From Acidimicrobiia bacterium (lineage in GTDB: Bacteria > Actinomycetota > Acidimicrobiia > Acidimicrobiales > SZUA-35): a DNA stretch of 13,394 bases. Each line of letters begins with the position of its first letter. Position 1 is the stretch's first letter. A program made the position numbers and the translations under genes. Shown here piece after piece: positions 6,277-13,394 of the stretch. Under the pieces are notes generated by a model. It saw nothing but the letters and a program-made list of their open reading frames with translations. It was not told where the DNA came from and made no database searches. Where the stretch lies: assembly GCA_029857855.1 (NCBI GenBank), contig JAOUGG010000016.1:1-13394 (forward strand). Direction: 5' to 3'.

Positions 6277-7422
6277 TCAGGGCTCGACCGTGGCGCGGTC
6301 CGGGCTCTCCCCGCCGAAGGCCGACTCGACCGCCTCGACGATTCGCCCGAAGTACGCCGAGGCCGAATGACGCGACCGCACCCATTCGTGAGCTTCGTCG
6401 GCCTTGCTCCTGGCACCTTCCGGATCGGCCAGCACCCGCTCGATCGCAGCTCTCAGGCCCTCGACGTCGCCGATCGCATACCATTCGACCAGGTCGTGCC
6501 CGATCAGCTCCTCGACCACTCCGGGGGAGCGGGCGACGACGACCGGGCGTTCGCAGGCCACGGCCTCGAACACCGTGGTCAAACCGGCCGCGTAGCGGTT
6601 CGGCAGCAACGGTACGACGACGACATCGGCGGCCCGATAGAGCGCTCGGAGTTCGGCGAAGCTGAAATAGCGGATCTCCATGTTCTCGGGCATGGGGTCG
6701 GGCACCGTGAACCGGGTCTTCTTGGTGAGGTTCGGAGACGCAAAGCAGACCTTGACGTCCACGTCAACGGCGAGCGCGGAGGTGGCTCGCGCCAGCAGCT
6801 CATAGTCGCGGGCCTCGGTCCCGCAGCTGGCGATCAGCGGTCGCGCCGCCTCCCCGGGGTGCTCGATTGCGTCGGCCTCGGCCCCGCCCGCCGCGATCGG
6901 ACGGAAGAAGTCGAAGTCGGTGAGGCCGTTGATCGCCATGATCCCGTTGGCGAAGCGGCCGAAGCCCCTCGAAGCGGTCTCGGCCATTTCGGTGTGGGGG
7001 ACGATCACCATCCAGCGGGTTCGCAGCAGGGCCAGCAGCCAACCGAGAAGTTTTATCCTCGGTCGCTGCACATCGGTGACGGTGACGGCGAACTCGACCC
7101 CGCTGGGCCCGAAGACAGAGCACAGGAGTGCGAGCGGGAGTCCGACGGTCGATCCGGCCGCGTACACGACGTCGCCGGGCGCCAGTTGGCGCCGAACTCT
7201 GCGGGCCATCTCCCACTGGCTCGGATCGGCGAAGAGGACGGCGGCGATCCGGTCGATGATCGAGACCGCAGACGTGTCGGTCGGCGGATCCGGTTGGTGG
7301 ATCGGTGCGCCGAGGCGTTGCGACAGGTAGCGCAGGAAGTGTCTCGGCGCGCGGTCGGCGTCGGCGTCACGCTCGATCGCGTCGAAATCAAAATAGCTGC
7401 TGGCCAGAATGTGCCACGCCAC
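6277..7422 (-). CDS. Glycosyltransferase, GT-B fold, group 1 (GT4-like)
   Basis: The protein has 381 residues. The C-terminal half is a typical GT-B nucleotide-sugar domain: IASCGTEARDYELLARA (197-213) replaces the usual G-R-x-x-x-K-G entry. FSFAELRALYRAADVVVVPL (253-272) follows, then YAAGLTTVFEAVACERPVVV (277-296). The second Glu of the family EX7E motif is present (E286), but the first is Ala278, and the acceptor-side Gly-rich loop is weak. Donor and acceptor are unknown. There is no signal peptide; helix GWLLALLR (127-134) may touch the membrane. The GTG at 7422 has AGAGGG 8 nt upstream and a candidate promoter further up. It precedes the cyclohydrolase-like gene by 78 nt on the same strand and could share its transcript. 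Transfer of a sugar to a cell-surface or secondary metabolite acceptor is inference. Confidence 0.8.
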   Translation of the reverse strand: MAWHILASSYFDFDAIERDADADRAPRHFLRYLSQRLGAPIHQPDPPTDTSAVSIIDRIAAVLFADPSQWEMARRVRRQLAPGDVVYAAGSTVGLPLALLCSVFGPSGVEFAVTVTDVQRPRIKLLGWLLALLRTRWMVIVPHTEMAETASRGFGRFANGIMAINGLTDFDFFRPIAAGGAEADAIEHPGEAARPLIASCGTEARDYELLARATSALAVDVDVKVCFASPNLTKKTRFTVPDPMPENMEIRYFSFAELRALYRAADVVVVPLLPNRYAAGLTTVFEAVACERPVVVARSPGVVEELIGHDLVEWYAIGDVEGLRAAIERVLADPEGARSKADEAHEWVRSRHSASAYFGRIVEAVESAFGGESPDRATVEP

Positions 7423-7473
7423 GGTTGTATCCCTCTACGCCGTCTCGGGCGCCCTCTCCGTTCCCGAAGCTCC

Positions 7474-7502
7474 AAGCTATCGTCCGGTCGGGCCCGAGTC
7501 CA
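7474..7502 (-). promoter_or_regulatory. Candidate promoter of the glycosyltransferase gene
   Basis: On the minus strand TGGACT (7502-7497) and TAGCTT (7479-7474) are 17 nt apart. They match the -35 and -10 consensus at four and three positions. They would give a leader of roughly 45 nt that carries the AGAGGG ribosome binding site at 7431-7436. Confidence 0.4.
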
Positions 7503-7517
7503 GGCTCACCGGGCGGT

Positions 7518-7523
7518 TAGGCT
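7518..7523 (+). promoter_or_regulatory. TAGGCT -10 hexamer, leaderless start of the dehalogenase-like gene
   Basis: TAGGCT ends 6 nt before the ATG at 7530. No Shine-Dalgarno sequence lies between them. The same hexamer and spacing precede three other genes in this window. It selects the ATG at 7530 over the in-frame TTG at 7527. Confidence 0.55.
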
Positions 7524-7529
7524 GGTTTG

Positions 7530-8753
7530 ATGGAATGGGCGGGACCAAACGGCACCGAGCCGAACCGCACCGAGCCGAACTACGAGGTCCTCGACGACTT
7601 CGAGCGGTTCAGCCAGGTCGACGACGTCTTCTCCCGATCCTTTTGGGACGAGACGATCCGTAGCGAACAGTCAGATCGGTTCTACGCCACCTACCGGCGG
7701 CCACTCGACCGGTGGCGCAAGGCCAACGGCTTCACCCAGCGGGACTACGCCCTCCGCAACGCGGCGTGGCATGTCAGTGACGTGTTCGCCGAGATGTACG
7801 AGGAGTCCGACGGGCGCCGTGACGGGTTCATCGATCCGCTGTCGATGTTGCGGGATGGGGCCGAGGAGAAGCTGCCGCCCGAAACACCGGACGCCGGTGC
7901 CGCCGACGTGAAGCTGGTGGCCACCACGTTCGGCGCCGATCTGGTCGGCATCTGCGCCCACGACGAACGCTGGGTCTACACCGAGCGCTACGACCACCGC
8001 ACCGGCGGCTCCAAACCGAACGATCTCGGCGACGGGCTCACGTCGGTGATCGTGATCGGCCAGTCGATGGACCATGACCTGATCCGCGCCGCACCATCGG
8101 CGTTGGCGGGCACCGCCACCGGTCTGGGCTACTCCCAGGACGCGGCGGTCCTGCTCGCCGTCGCCCAGTACATTCGCAACCTCGGCTTTCAGGCGGTGCC
8201 GTCGATGAACGACTCGGCCCTGGCCATCCCGCTGGCGCTGGCCGCCGGCCTCGGTGAGTACGGGCGCCACGGCATGGTCATCACCCCCGAGTTCGGCCCC
8301 CGGCTGCGGTTCGGCAAGATCTTCACCGACATGCCCCTCGCCCACGACCGGCCGGTCAGCTTCGGGGTCAGGGAGTTCTGCGAGCAGTGCGATCGGTGCG
8401 CCGCCGCCTGCCCGGCCCGCGCGATTCCGCACGGCGAGCCGGTGCCGGTGGCGCTCAACCGGTCGGGGCTCAAGGGGGTGCGGAAATGGTCGGTCGACGG
8501 CGAGGCCTGCTTCGGCTACTGGTCGAAGATCAACACCGACTGCGCCATCTGCGTACGGGTCTGCCCGTGGAACCGCGACTACACGAAAGCTTGGAACCGG
8601 TGGTGGCGGCGCCTGGCCGGCACGCGGTTGCGGGCTCTGATGCTCCGGCTCGACGATCGGCTCGGTGGCGGCCGCCGCCTCAAGCCGAACGACTGGTGGT
8701 CGGGCGTCACGGCCCGCCCAAAATCGGGGCAGCGTCCCGTCGACCGACGTTAG
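7530..8753 (+). CDS. Reductive dehalogenase-like iron-sulfur/corrinoid protein, cytoplasmic
   Basis: From the ATG at 7530 the protein has 407 residues; positions below count from it. The C-terminal two thirds match the RdhA family: GLGYSQDAAVLLAVAQYIR (198-216) and AGLGEYGRHGMVITPEFGPR (239-258). These are followed by LRFGKIFTDMPLAHD and two 4Fe-4S motifs. Cluster 1 is C284-x2-C-x2-C-x3-C-P (284-294). Cluster 2 is C327 with C338-x2-C-x3-C-P (338-345), in the familiar CxxYW...CPWN context. RdhA proteins bind cobalamin and reduce aryl or alkyl halides; the epoxyqueuosine reductase QueG is a distant relative. No twin-arginine signal and no RdhB membrane anchor are present, so it should be cytoplasmic, like the respiration-independent enzymes of aerobes. 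The substrate is unknown and a non-dehalogenase redox role is possible. The stop codon lies inside the -10 of the following exporter gene. Confidence 0.82.
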   Translation: MEWAGPNGTEPNRTEPNYEVLDDFERFSQVDDVFSRSFWDETIRSEQSDRFYATYRRPLDRWRKANGFTQRDYALRNAAWHVSDVFAEMYEESDGRRDGFIDPLSMLRDGAEEKLPPETPDAGAADVKLVATTFGADLVGICAHDERWVYTERYDHRTGGSKPNDLGDGLTSVIVIGQSMDHDLIRAAPSALAGTATGLGYSQDAAVLLAVAQYIRNLGFQAVPSMNDSALAIPLALAAGLGEYGRHGMVITPEFGPRLRFGKIFTDMPLAHDRPVSFGVREFCEQCDRCAAACPARAIPHGEPVPVALNRSGLKGVRKWSVDGEACFGYWSKINTDCAICVRVCPWNRDYTKAWNRWWRRLAGTRLRALMLRLDDRLGGGRRLKPNDWWSGVTARPKSGQRPVDRR

Positions 8754-8756
8754 GCT
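8751..8756 (+). promoter_or_regulatory. TAGGCT -10 hexamer for the ABC exporter, overlapping a stop codon
   Basis: The first three bases are the TAG stop of the dehalogenase-like gene. The hexamer ends 6 nt before the GTG at 8763. There is no Shine-Dalgarno sequence in the gap. This gives the exporter its own probable leaderless start even though the genes are only 9 nt apart. Confidence 0.5.
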
Positions 8757-8762
8757 TCACGT

Positions 8763-9758
8763 GTGGCCATGATCGAAGCCGAAGGATTGGAGAAGCGGTT
8801 CGGTGAAACCGAGGCGCTCGCCGGGTTGGCGCTGTCGGTGCCCGAAGGCCAGGTGCTCGGCCTGCTCGGCCCCAACGGCGCCGGGAAGACCACGGCGGTT
8901 CGGATACTGACCACCTTGCTGAAGCCCGACGCCGGTCGGGCGGTGATCGATGGCGTCGACGTGCTGGCCGAACCGGCCCGAGTGCGGGCCCGCATCGGCG
9001 TCACCGGGCAGTACGCCGCGGTCGATGAAGGTCTGACCGGGCGGGAGAACCTGGAGATCGTCGGTCGGTTCAATCATCTCGGCCGGGCCGATTCCGCCCG
9101 CCGATCCGGCGAACTCCTCGAGCGGTTTGCGCTCACCGACGCCGCGGACCGCCTGGTCAAGGGCTACTCCGGTGGCATGCGCCGCCGGATCGACATCGCC
9201 ATGAGCCTCGTCGCCCGCCCCCGGATCCTGTTTCTCGACGAGCCGACCACCGGCCTCGATCCCCGGAGCCGGTTGGCGATGTGGGACCTCATCACCGAAC
9301 TCAAGGGTGAAGGTATGACCACGCTGCTCACCACCCAGTATCTCGACGAGGCCGATCACCTCTCCGACGACATCATGGTGATCGACCACGGTCGATCGAT
9401 CGCCCAAGGCACGGCCGCCGAACTGAAGGAACAGGTCGGCGGTGCCCGGGCTGTCGTCAAGATGCCCGAATCCGCCGCCAACGGCACGGTCGACGAGCTC
9501 GCCGAACGCTCGGTGGTGGAGGCCATCGGCGATCTGGCCAAGGCGTCCGCCATGCCGTATCGCGACGGGTCCACGGTTTCGATCGCCGTGCACGCCACGG
9601 TGACCACGCCCGATGTGGTCCGCCGGTTGGACGCGGCCGGGGTCGACGTCGGCGACGTCGCCGTCACCCGGCCCACACTCGACGACGTGTTCCTCACCCT
9701 CACCGGGCGCTCGGCGGAAACCGACGGCCAGGTCAATCAGCTCGAAGGAGTCAACTGA
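8763..9758 (+). CDS. ABC transporter ATPase, DrrA type
   Basis: This 331-residue protein carries all nucleotide-binding motifs: Walker A GPNGAGKTT (36-44), Q-loop Q83, signature YSGGM (135-139), Walker B ILFLDE (155-160) and D-loop GLDP (164-167). The switch position reads TTQYLDEAD with Gln192 instead of His, which is usual in the DrrA branch. Residues from about 220 form the C-terminal DUF4162-like extension of that family. It powers a small-molecule exporter together with the permease whose start codon overlaps its stop. DrrA homologues export antibiotics or lipids; the substrate here is not shown. The GTG at 8763 is preferred over the ATG at 8769 because it sits 6 nt after TAGGCT. Confidence 0.92.
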   Translation: MAMIEAEGLEKRFGETEALAGLALSVPEGQVLGLLGPNGAGKTTAVRILTTLLKPDAGRAVIDGVDVLAEPARVRARIGVTGQYAAVDEGLTGRENLEIVGRFNHLGRADSARRSGELLERFALTDAADRLVKGYSGGMRRRIDIAMSLVARPRILFLDEPTTGLDPRSRLAMWDLITELKGEGMTTLLTTQYLDEADHLSDDIMVIDHGRSIAQGTAAELKEQVGGARAVVKMPESAANGTVDELAERSVVEAIGDLAKASAMPYRDGSTVSIAVHATVTTPDVVRRLDAAGVDVGDVAVTRPTLDDVFLTLTGRSAETDGQVNQLEGVN

Positions 9759-10621
9759 TGGTTGCCGACACAACGGCCGGGAACCCGACGTTCGGCACCG
9801 ATTCGGTCACCGCCCGTTCGGTCGATCCGTCCGATTTCGAACCGAAGACCGGGATGGTCTGGGCGCTGCGCGACTCGTGGACCGAGGCCGTGCGCCACCT
9901 CCGCATCATCCCCCGCAACATGGAACTGATGATGTTCGCTACCCTGCAGCCGATCATGTTCGTGCTGCTGTTCAACTACGTCTTCGGCGGTGCGATCTCG
10001 GCCCCCGGGTTCGAGGGCGACTACACCCAGTTCCTCCTTCCCGGCGTGTTCGCCCAGACGGTGGTGTTCGGCTCGGCGTTCACCGGCATCGGGCTGGCGA
10101 CCGACATGGAGAAGGGGTACGTCGACCGGCTCCGGACCCTGCCGATTTCCCAGTCGGCTGTGTTGGTGGGGCGGACGATCTCCGACTTCGTCCGAAACAC
10201 GATCACCTTCACCGTGATGCTGATCGTCGGGTTTCTCATCGGCTTCCGCTTCGAGGGTGGCTGGATCCGCGGCCTGCTGGCCTGCGGGCTCCTGCTCGCC
10301 TTCAGCTATGCGTTCAGTTGGATCCAGGCGTTGATCGGTCTGTCGGTGAAGTCGGTGGAGGCGGCCAACTCGGCCGGCTTCATCTGGATGTTCCCGATGA
10401 CGTTCGTCTCGTCGGCCTTCGTGCCGACCGAGTCGATGCCGGGCTGGCTCCGGACGATCGCCGACGTGAACCCGTTCACCATCGTCACCAACGCCTCCCG
10501 CGCCCTCTACAACGGACTGCCCGTCGGCAACGACGTGTGGATCGCGCTGGCGTGGGCCACGGGCCTGGCGCTGGTGTTCGCTCTGCTGTCGGTCCGCAAG
10601 TTCACCCGAACGCTCGGATAG
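9758..10621 (+). CDS. ABC-2 type transporter permease, DrrB type
   Basis: The protein has 287 residues and about six membrane segments (near 57-78, 92-116, 145-163, 170-193, 204-222 and 260-278). A cytoplasmic N-terminus of about 50 residues precedes them. The loop EKGYVDRLRTLPIS (118-131) is the conserved ABC-2 coupling segment, and VPTESMPGWLRTIADVNPFT (222-241) is the characteristic late loop. The ATG overlaps the ATPase stop by one base (TGATG), so translation is coupled and the two products should form one exporter. The pair lies between a dehalogenase-like gene and NDH-2. Nothing in the sequence identifies the exported compound. Confidence 0.92.
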   Translation: MVADTTAGNPTFGTDSVTARSVDPSDFEPKTGMVWALRDSWTEAVRHLRIIPRNMELMMFATLQPIMFVLLFNYVFGGAISAPGFEGDYTQFLLPGVFAQTVVFGSAFTGIGLATDMEKGYVDRLRTLPISQSAVLVGRTISDFVRNTITFTVMLIVGFLIGFRFEGGWIRGLLACGLLLAFSYAFSWIQALIGLSVKSVEAANSAGFIWMFPMTFVSSAFVPTESMPGWLRTIADVNPFTIVTNASRALYNGLPVGNDVWIALAWATGLALVFALLSVRKFTRTLG

Positions 10622-10637
10622 GGCAGCGACGGCGGGC

Positions 10638-11915
10638 ATGACCACGGGAGTGACTCACGTCGTCATCGTCGGCGCCGGGTTCGGCGGGCTCGAGGCGGCC
10701 AAGGCGCTGGCCGACGCACCGCCGTCGGTGAACGTCACCGTCATCGACAAACGGAACCACCATACCTTCCAACCCCTGCTTTATCAGGTGGCGACCGCCG
10801 GGCTCAACCCGTCCGACATCGCCCAGCCGATCCGTCACATCATCGGGCGGCAGGCCAACTGTCGGGTCCTGATGGCCGACGTCACCGCCGTCGACCCGGC
10901 GGCCCGGACCCTGACCACGACGCTCGGCCCGCTTCCCTACGACTATCTGATCGCGGCGACCGGCGCGACCCACGCCTACTTCGGCCACGACGAGTGGGAG
11001 CGGCTCGCCCCGGGGCTCAAGACGATCGAGGACGCCCTCGACATCCGCCGCCGGATCCTGCTCGCCTTCGAGCGGGCCGAGGCGTCGACCGATCCCGCCG
11101 AGCAGGATCGACACATGACCTTCGTCGTGGTCGGCGCCGGGCCGACGGGCGTGGAGCTGGCCGGAGCCATCCAGGAGATCGCCACCCACACACTGCGGGG
11201 CCAGTACCGCTCGATCGACACGACGGCGAGCCGGGTCGTGCTGCTCGAGGCGGGACCACGGGTGCTGCCTACCTTCGCCGAGAAGCTGTCGACCGCGGCG
11301 GCCGATCAGCTCCGGAGCCTCGGCGTCGACGTCTTCACCGACCGCGCCGTGACCGATATCGACGGCAAAGGTGTCGACACCAACGAGGGCCGCATCGAGG
11401 CCTCGACCGTGTTGTGGGCGGCCGGGGTCGCCGCATCGTCACTCGGTCGCTCGCTGGCCGAGGGAACGGGGGCCGAGCTCGACCGTTCGGGCCGGGTCAA
11501 GGTCGGCCCTTCGTTGACACTGCCCGGGTTCGACAACGTGTTCGTCATCGGTGACCTGGCCGCCGCCACCGACGCCAAGGGGGTGACCGTTCCCGGAGTC
11601 GCCCCGGCAGCCCAGCAGGGGGCCAGACACGCGGTGGCCTGCATCGAGGCCGACCTCGACGGGCGGCCCCGACCCCGGTTCGCCTACTTCGACAAGGGTT
11701 CGATGGCCACCGTCGGCCGGTCGAGGGCCGTCGTCGAGATCCGGCAGCTGCGCTTCTCCGGCTTCGTGGCCTGGGTGACGTGGTGGCTGGTGCACATCTG
11801 GTCACTCGTCGGCTTCAGATCCCGGGCCACGGTGATGGCGAGCTGGGCCTGGCAGTACGTGACGCGGCGCCGCGACGCCCGCCTCATCACCAACACCCCG
11901 CCACTCGATCCGTAA
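10638..11915 (+). CDS. ndh: Type II NADH dehydrogenase (NDH-2)
   Basis: This 425-residue FAD enzyme oxidises NADH and reduces quinone at the inner face of the membrane without pumping protons. The FAD-binding GAGFGGLEAA lies at 12-21, and the HHTFQPLLYQVATAGL segment (41-56) is typical of NDH-2. The NADH-binding GAGPTGVELAG lies at 167-177 and the second FAD contact VFVIGDLA at 301-308. The quinone-site AQQG sits at 325-328. The C-terminus (about 373-406, Trp-rich) is the amphipathic membrane anchor. Length and motif order match mycobacterial Ndh. The gene begins 16 nt after the permease and may be read with the exporter operon, though a housekeeping respiratory role is likely. The ATG at 10638 places the first FAD strand at the normal distance. 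Confidence 0.92.
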   Translation: MTTGVTHVVIVGAGFGGLEAAKALADAPPSVNVTVIDKRNHHTFQPLLYQVATAGLNPSDIAQPIRHIIGRQANCRVLMADVTAVDPAARTLTTTLGPLPYDYLIAATGATHAYFGHDEWERLAPGLKTIEDALDIRRRILLAFERAEASTDPAEQDRHMTFVVVGAGPTGVELAGAIQEIATHTLRGQYRSIDTTASRVVLLEAGPRVLPTFAEKLSTAAADQLRSLGVDVFTDRAVTDIDGKGVDTNEGRIEASTVLWAAGVAASSLGRSLAEGTGAELDRSGRVKVGPSLTLPGFDNVFVIGDLAAATDAKGVTVPGVAPAAQQGARHAVACIEADLDGRPRPRFAYFDKGSMATVGRSRAVVEIRQLRFSGFVAWVTWWLVHIWSLVGFRSRATVMASWAWQYVTRRRDARLITNTPPLDP

Positions 11916-11943
11916 CCCGGGTCCGGCCGGGGGGCTCCGGGGT
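11915..11943. terminator. Possible hairpin between convergent genes
   Basis: The gap between the convergent stops can fold into an interrupted GC stem: ACCC pairs with GGGT, then GGG with the C/T run after a one-base bulge, then CC with GG around a short loop. No T-run follows on either side, so it is not a standard intrinsic terminator. Confidence 0.3.
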
Positions 11944-13235
11944 CAGGCTTCGTCGAGCACGGTGAAGGTCAAACCGGCGTGAACGCTCAGACGCTCGACG
12001 AGGGCGTCGCCGAAGGCGGTGGCCGGGGTCAGGAAGCCCGCCCGGGGCGCCGAATCCGCAGTGTTCACCGCCGCCGGATCGAGGAAGGCGAGGGCGGTTT
12101 CGCCCAGTATCTTGGCCGTCGACCCGTAGCCGGGGTCACGATCGCCGGCGACCTTGGTGGTGATCGTCCGCCCGTCGTCGGTTTGGCCGTAGAACCGGAT
12201 GTTGAAGAACCCGGCCTCCCGAGCCGCCTCATCGGGCCCGGTGCCGGGCTTCGGCAGCACCCGCTCCTGCAGCTGCCGGCGGAGGGGGCCGATGGCGCTC
12301 ACTCCGGCGAGTCCGGCCATCCCGATGGTCACGGCCGACGCCTTGGCCAGCCCCACGGGCCCGGCCCCGGTCATCATCGCCTCGTCGTAGCGGAAGTCGT
12401 CGCCCCACGGCCGGCCCAGCAGGGCGTTGGTGCGGTGCACGACCTTCGAGTTGACCGCGGCCATGATGAACGGGGCGACCCAGGCACCCGACAACTTGTC
12501 GGGGGTGGGCATCAACACGTTCGGCTGGCGGACACCCCGGCGCTCGCCCAGGGGAGCGAGCGCGTACGGATTGCCGAGGACCTTGCGGAGCGACGGGTCC
12601 TTGGCCAGTTCCTCGACGGCGTTCATGCCACTGGCCACGGTGCCGCCGCTGACCCCGCCGCTGGCCCCCTTGACCCGCATCCCGATGCGGTCGCAGTAGC
12701 GGCCGAAGCGGCGGTGGGCCTCCTGTTGGGTGAACCAGACGCCCAGATCCGATGGGATCGAATCGAAGCCACAGCTCGGGACGATCCGGGCGCCGGTCTC
12801 GAGTGCCTGTTCCTGGTGGGCGTCGATCATGGCCAGGACCCACTGCGGTTCGCCGGTGAGATCGCAGTAGTCGACTCCGGCCGCGGCCACTGCTGCGACC
12901 AGCTTCGAACCGTACAGGGCGTAGGGTCCGACGGTCGAGATCACCACTCGGGTTTGGGCCACCATGGCGTCGAGCGCGTCCCGGTCGTCGGCGTCGGCGA
13001 CGATCATCGGAAGGTCGACGTGCCGCTCGGCCAGGAGGGCGTCGAGCTTGTCGGCGTTGCGGGCCGCGACGGCCCATCTGACACCCTCGCCGTCGGTTCC
13101 GTGGCGGGCGATCAGGTGATCGACAACCAACCGTCCGACGAAACTCGTCGCTCCGAAGACGACCACGTCGAACCGCGGGCCTGAGTCGCCGTGACGGTTC
13201 GTCGGTTCGTGGTCGTTGTCGTTGCGCTCAGCCAT
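11943..13235 (-). CDS. Saccharopine dehydrogenase-like / trans-acting enoyl reductase family oxidoreductase
   Basis: From the ATG at 13235 the protein has 430 residues. After a hydrophilic N-terminus of about 20 residues comes a Rossmann fold with FDVVVFGATSFVGRLV (22-37), a variant dinucleotide loop G-A-T-S-F-V-G. AARN (57-60) follows at the end of the second strand and VVISTVGPYALYGS (97-110) further on. YCDLTGEPQW (123-132) and PSCGFDSIPSDLG (153-165) are hallmarks of the family that includes mycobacterial trans-acting enoyl reductases, which act with polyketide synthases on long-chain lipids. The family also covers many proteins of unknown substrate. No polyketide synthase is in this window, so the partner is unknown. 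An ATG three bases earlier (13238) is possible, but the TAGGCT-N6 spacing fits 13235. It converges with NDH-2 across 27 nt. Confidence 0.87.
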   Translation of the reverse strand: MAERNDNDHEPTNRHGDSGPRFDVVVFGATSFVGRLVVDHLIARHGTDGEGVRWAVAARNADKLDALLAERHVDLPMIVADADDRDALDAMVAQTRVVISTVGPYALYGSKLVAAVAAAGVDYCDLTGEPQWVLAMIDAHQEQALETGARIVPSCGFDSIPSDLGVWFTQQEAHRRFGRYCDRIGMRVKGASGGVSGGTVASGMNAVEELAKDPSLRKVLGNPYALAPLGERRGVRQPNVLMPTPDKLSGAWVAPFIMAAVNSKVVHRTNALLGRPWGDDFRYDEAMMTGAGPVGLAKASAVTIGMAGLAGVSAIGPLRRQLQERVLPKPGTGPDEAAREAGFFNIRFYGQTDDGRTITTKVAGDRDPGYGSTAKILGETALAFLDPAAVNTADSAPRAGFLTPATAFGDALVERLSVHAGLTFTVLDEA

Positions 13236-13241
13236 CATCCG

Positions 13242-13247
13242 AGCCTA
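13242..13247 (-). promoter_or_regulatory. TAGGCT -10 hexamer of the oxidoreductase gene
   Basis: On the minus strand TAGGCT is followed by CGGATG and then the second of two tandem ATG codons (13235), again a 6-nt gap. It is the fourth TAGGYT-N6-start in the window and argues that translation starts at the second ATG. Confidence 0.55.
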
Positions 13248-13261
13248 CTGCCGGCTGGCAG
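13248..13261. repeat. Short inverted repeat CTGCC-GGCT-GGCAG beside a -10
   Basis: Five-base arms flank a 4-nt centre, directly upstream of the minus-strand TAGGCT. Its position inside the promoter would suit an operator, but arms this short are common in GC-rich DNA. Confidence 0.3.
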
Positions 13262-13314
13262 AACGGCTCTTGCCGTCGGGACCGAAGCCTCTGTTCGACC
13301 GTCGGGTCCCGCCA

Positions 13315-13320
13315 TAGATT
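13315..13320 (+). promoter_or_regulatory. Possible -10 for the gene starting at 13364
   Basis: TAGATT matches TATAAT at four positions and would give a leader of roughly 35-40 nt containing the GAGGGGG ribosome binding site. No clear -35 precedes it; TTCGAC near 13294 is the nearest candidate. Confidence 0.35.
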
Positions 13321-13363
13321 AGGAGTGAAATCCAGGCAATTGATCACACCCTGAGGGGGCATC

Positions 13364-13394
13364 ATGGCAGCTGCACAACAGGGGGGCTATCCAG
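13364..13394 (+). CDS. Start of an unidentified gene, cut by the window end
   Basis: ATG at 13364 follows GAGGGGG (13353-13359) by 4 nt, a strong ribosome binding site and unlike the leaderless genes nearby. Ten codons are visible (MAAAQQGGYP), which is too few to name a family. It is divergent from the oxidoreductase gene. Confidence 0.5.
   Translation, partial: MAAAQQGGYP

Noticed and set aside
5512..7530. 672-codon plus-strand open frame antisense to the cyclohydrolase-like and glycosyltransferase genes
   Set aside because: Its translation is Gly/Arg/Asp-rich low-complexity sequence with no recognisable domain. It spans two well-supported minus-strand genes and the gap between them, so it is a GC-rich shadow frame.
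8757..10645. Long minus-strand open frames opposite the ABC exporter genes
   Set aside because: The plus-strand genes have complete ABC motifs and coupled starts. The minus frames are His/Arg/Gly-rich shadows.
11979..13184. 401-codon plus-strand open frame opposite the saccharopine-dehydrogenase-like gene
   Set aside because: The minus-strand frame has clear Rossmann and family motifs; this frame is Gly/His/Asp-rich without any.

Overview
This is a GC-rich window (third codon positions mostly G or C) from an actinomycete-type chromosome. The gene content and start signals fit a high-GC Actinomycetota. I lean to the class Acidimicrobiia because several genes share a TAGGYT hexamer exactly 6 nt before the start codon, but the window has no rRNA or marker gene to prove this. 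I see no IS element, tRNA, CRISPR array or phage gene. The whole stretch looks chromosomal and densely packed.

Layout. Minus strand, 1-2532: a partial secreted or anchored protein, a small coiled-coil protein, an ATP-dependent DNA ligase of the LigC type and a GNAT acetyltransferase. Plus strand, 2621-4396: an unusual protein with an N-terminal Rieske [2Fe-2S] domain and about 450 residues of helical, His-containing sequence. It sits behind a MerR/SoxR-like dyad that fills a -35/-10 spacer. Minus strand, 4407-7422: a GT4-like glycosyltransferase, a divergent GTP cyclohydrolase II homologue, and a dCTP-deaminase-fold protein with a membrane helix. The last two overlap by 11 nt. Plus strand, 7530-11915: a reductive-dehalogenase-like (corrinoid plus two 4Fe-4S) protein, a DrrA/DrrB-type ABC exporter and a type II NADH dehydrogenase. 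Minus strand, 11943-13235: a saccharopine-dehydrogenase-like or trans-acting enoyl reductase-like oxidoreductase. A new plus-strand gene begins at 13364 and runs off the end.

How the genes work together. The best candidate for an undescribed system is the overlapping pair at 4407-6198. The GTP cyclohydrolase II homologue keeps the three zinc cysteines, the QEGR segment and the Asp/Arg pair, but has Leu where canonical enzymes have the product-determining Tyr. The partner has the dCTP deaminase/dUTPase fold, but has His where the catalytic Glu belongs and carries an added membrane helix and C-terminal domain. Together they suggest a non-standard nucleotide enzyme coupled to a membrane-anchored nucleotide-binding protein. 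The second candidate is the Rieske-helical fusion under a redox-type promoter. The third is a cytoplasmic reductive dehalogenase homologue in a seemingly aerobic context next to NDH-2. A recurrent TAGGYT-N6-start pattern in front of four genes points to leaderless transcription and fixes several start codons.
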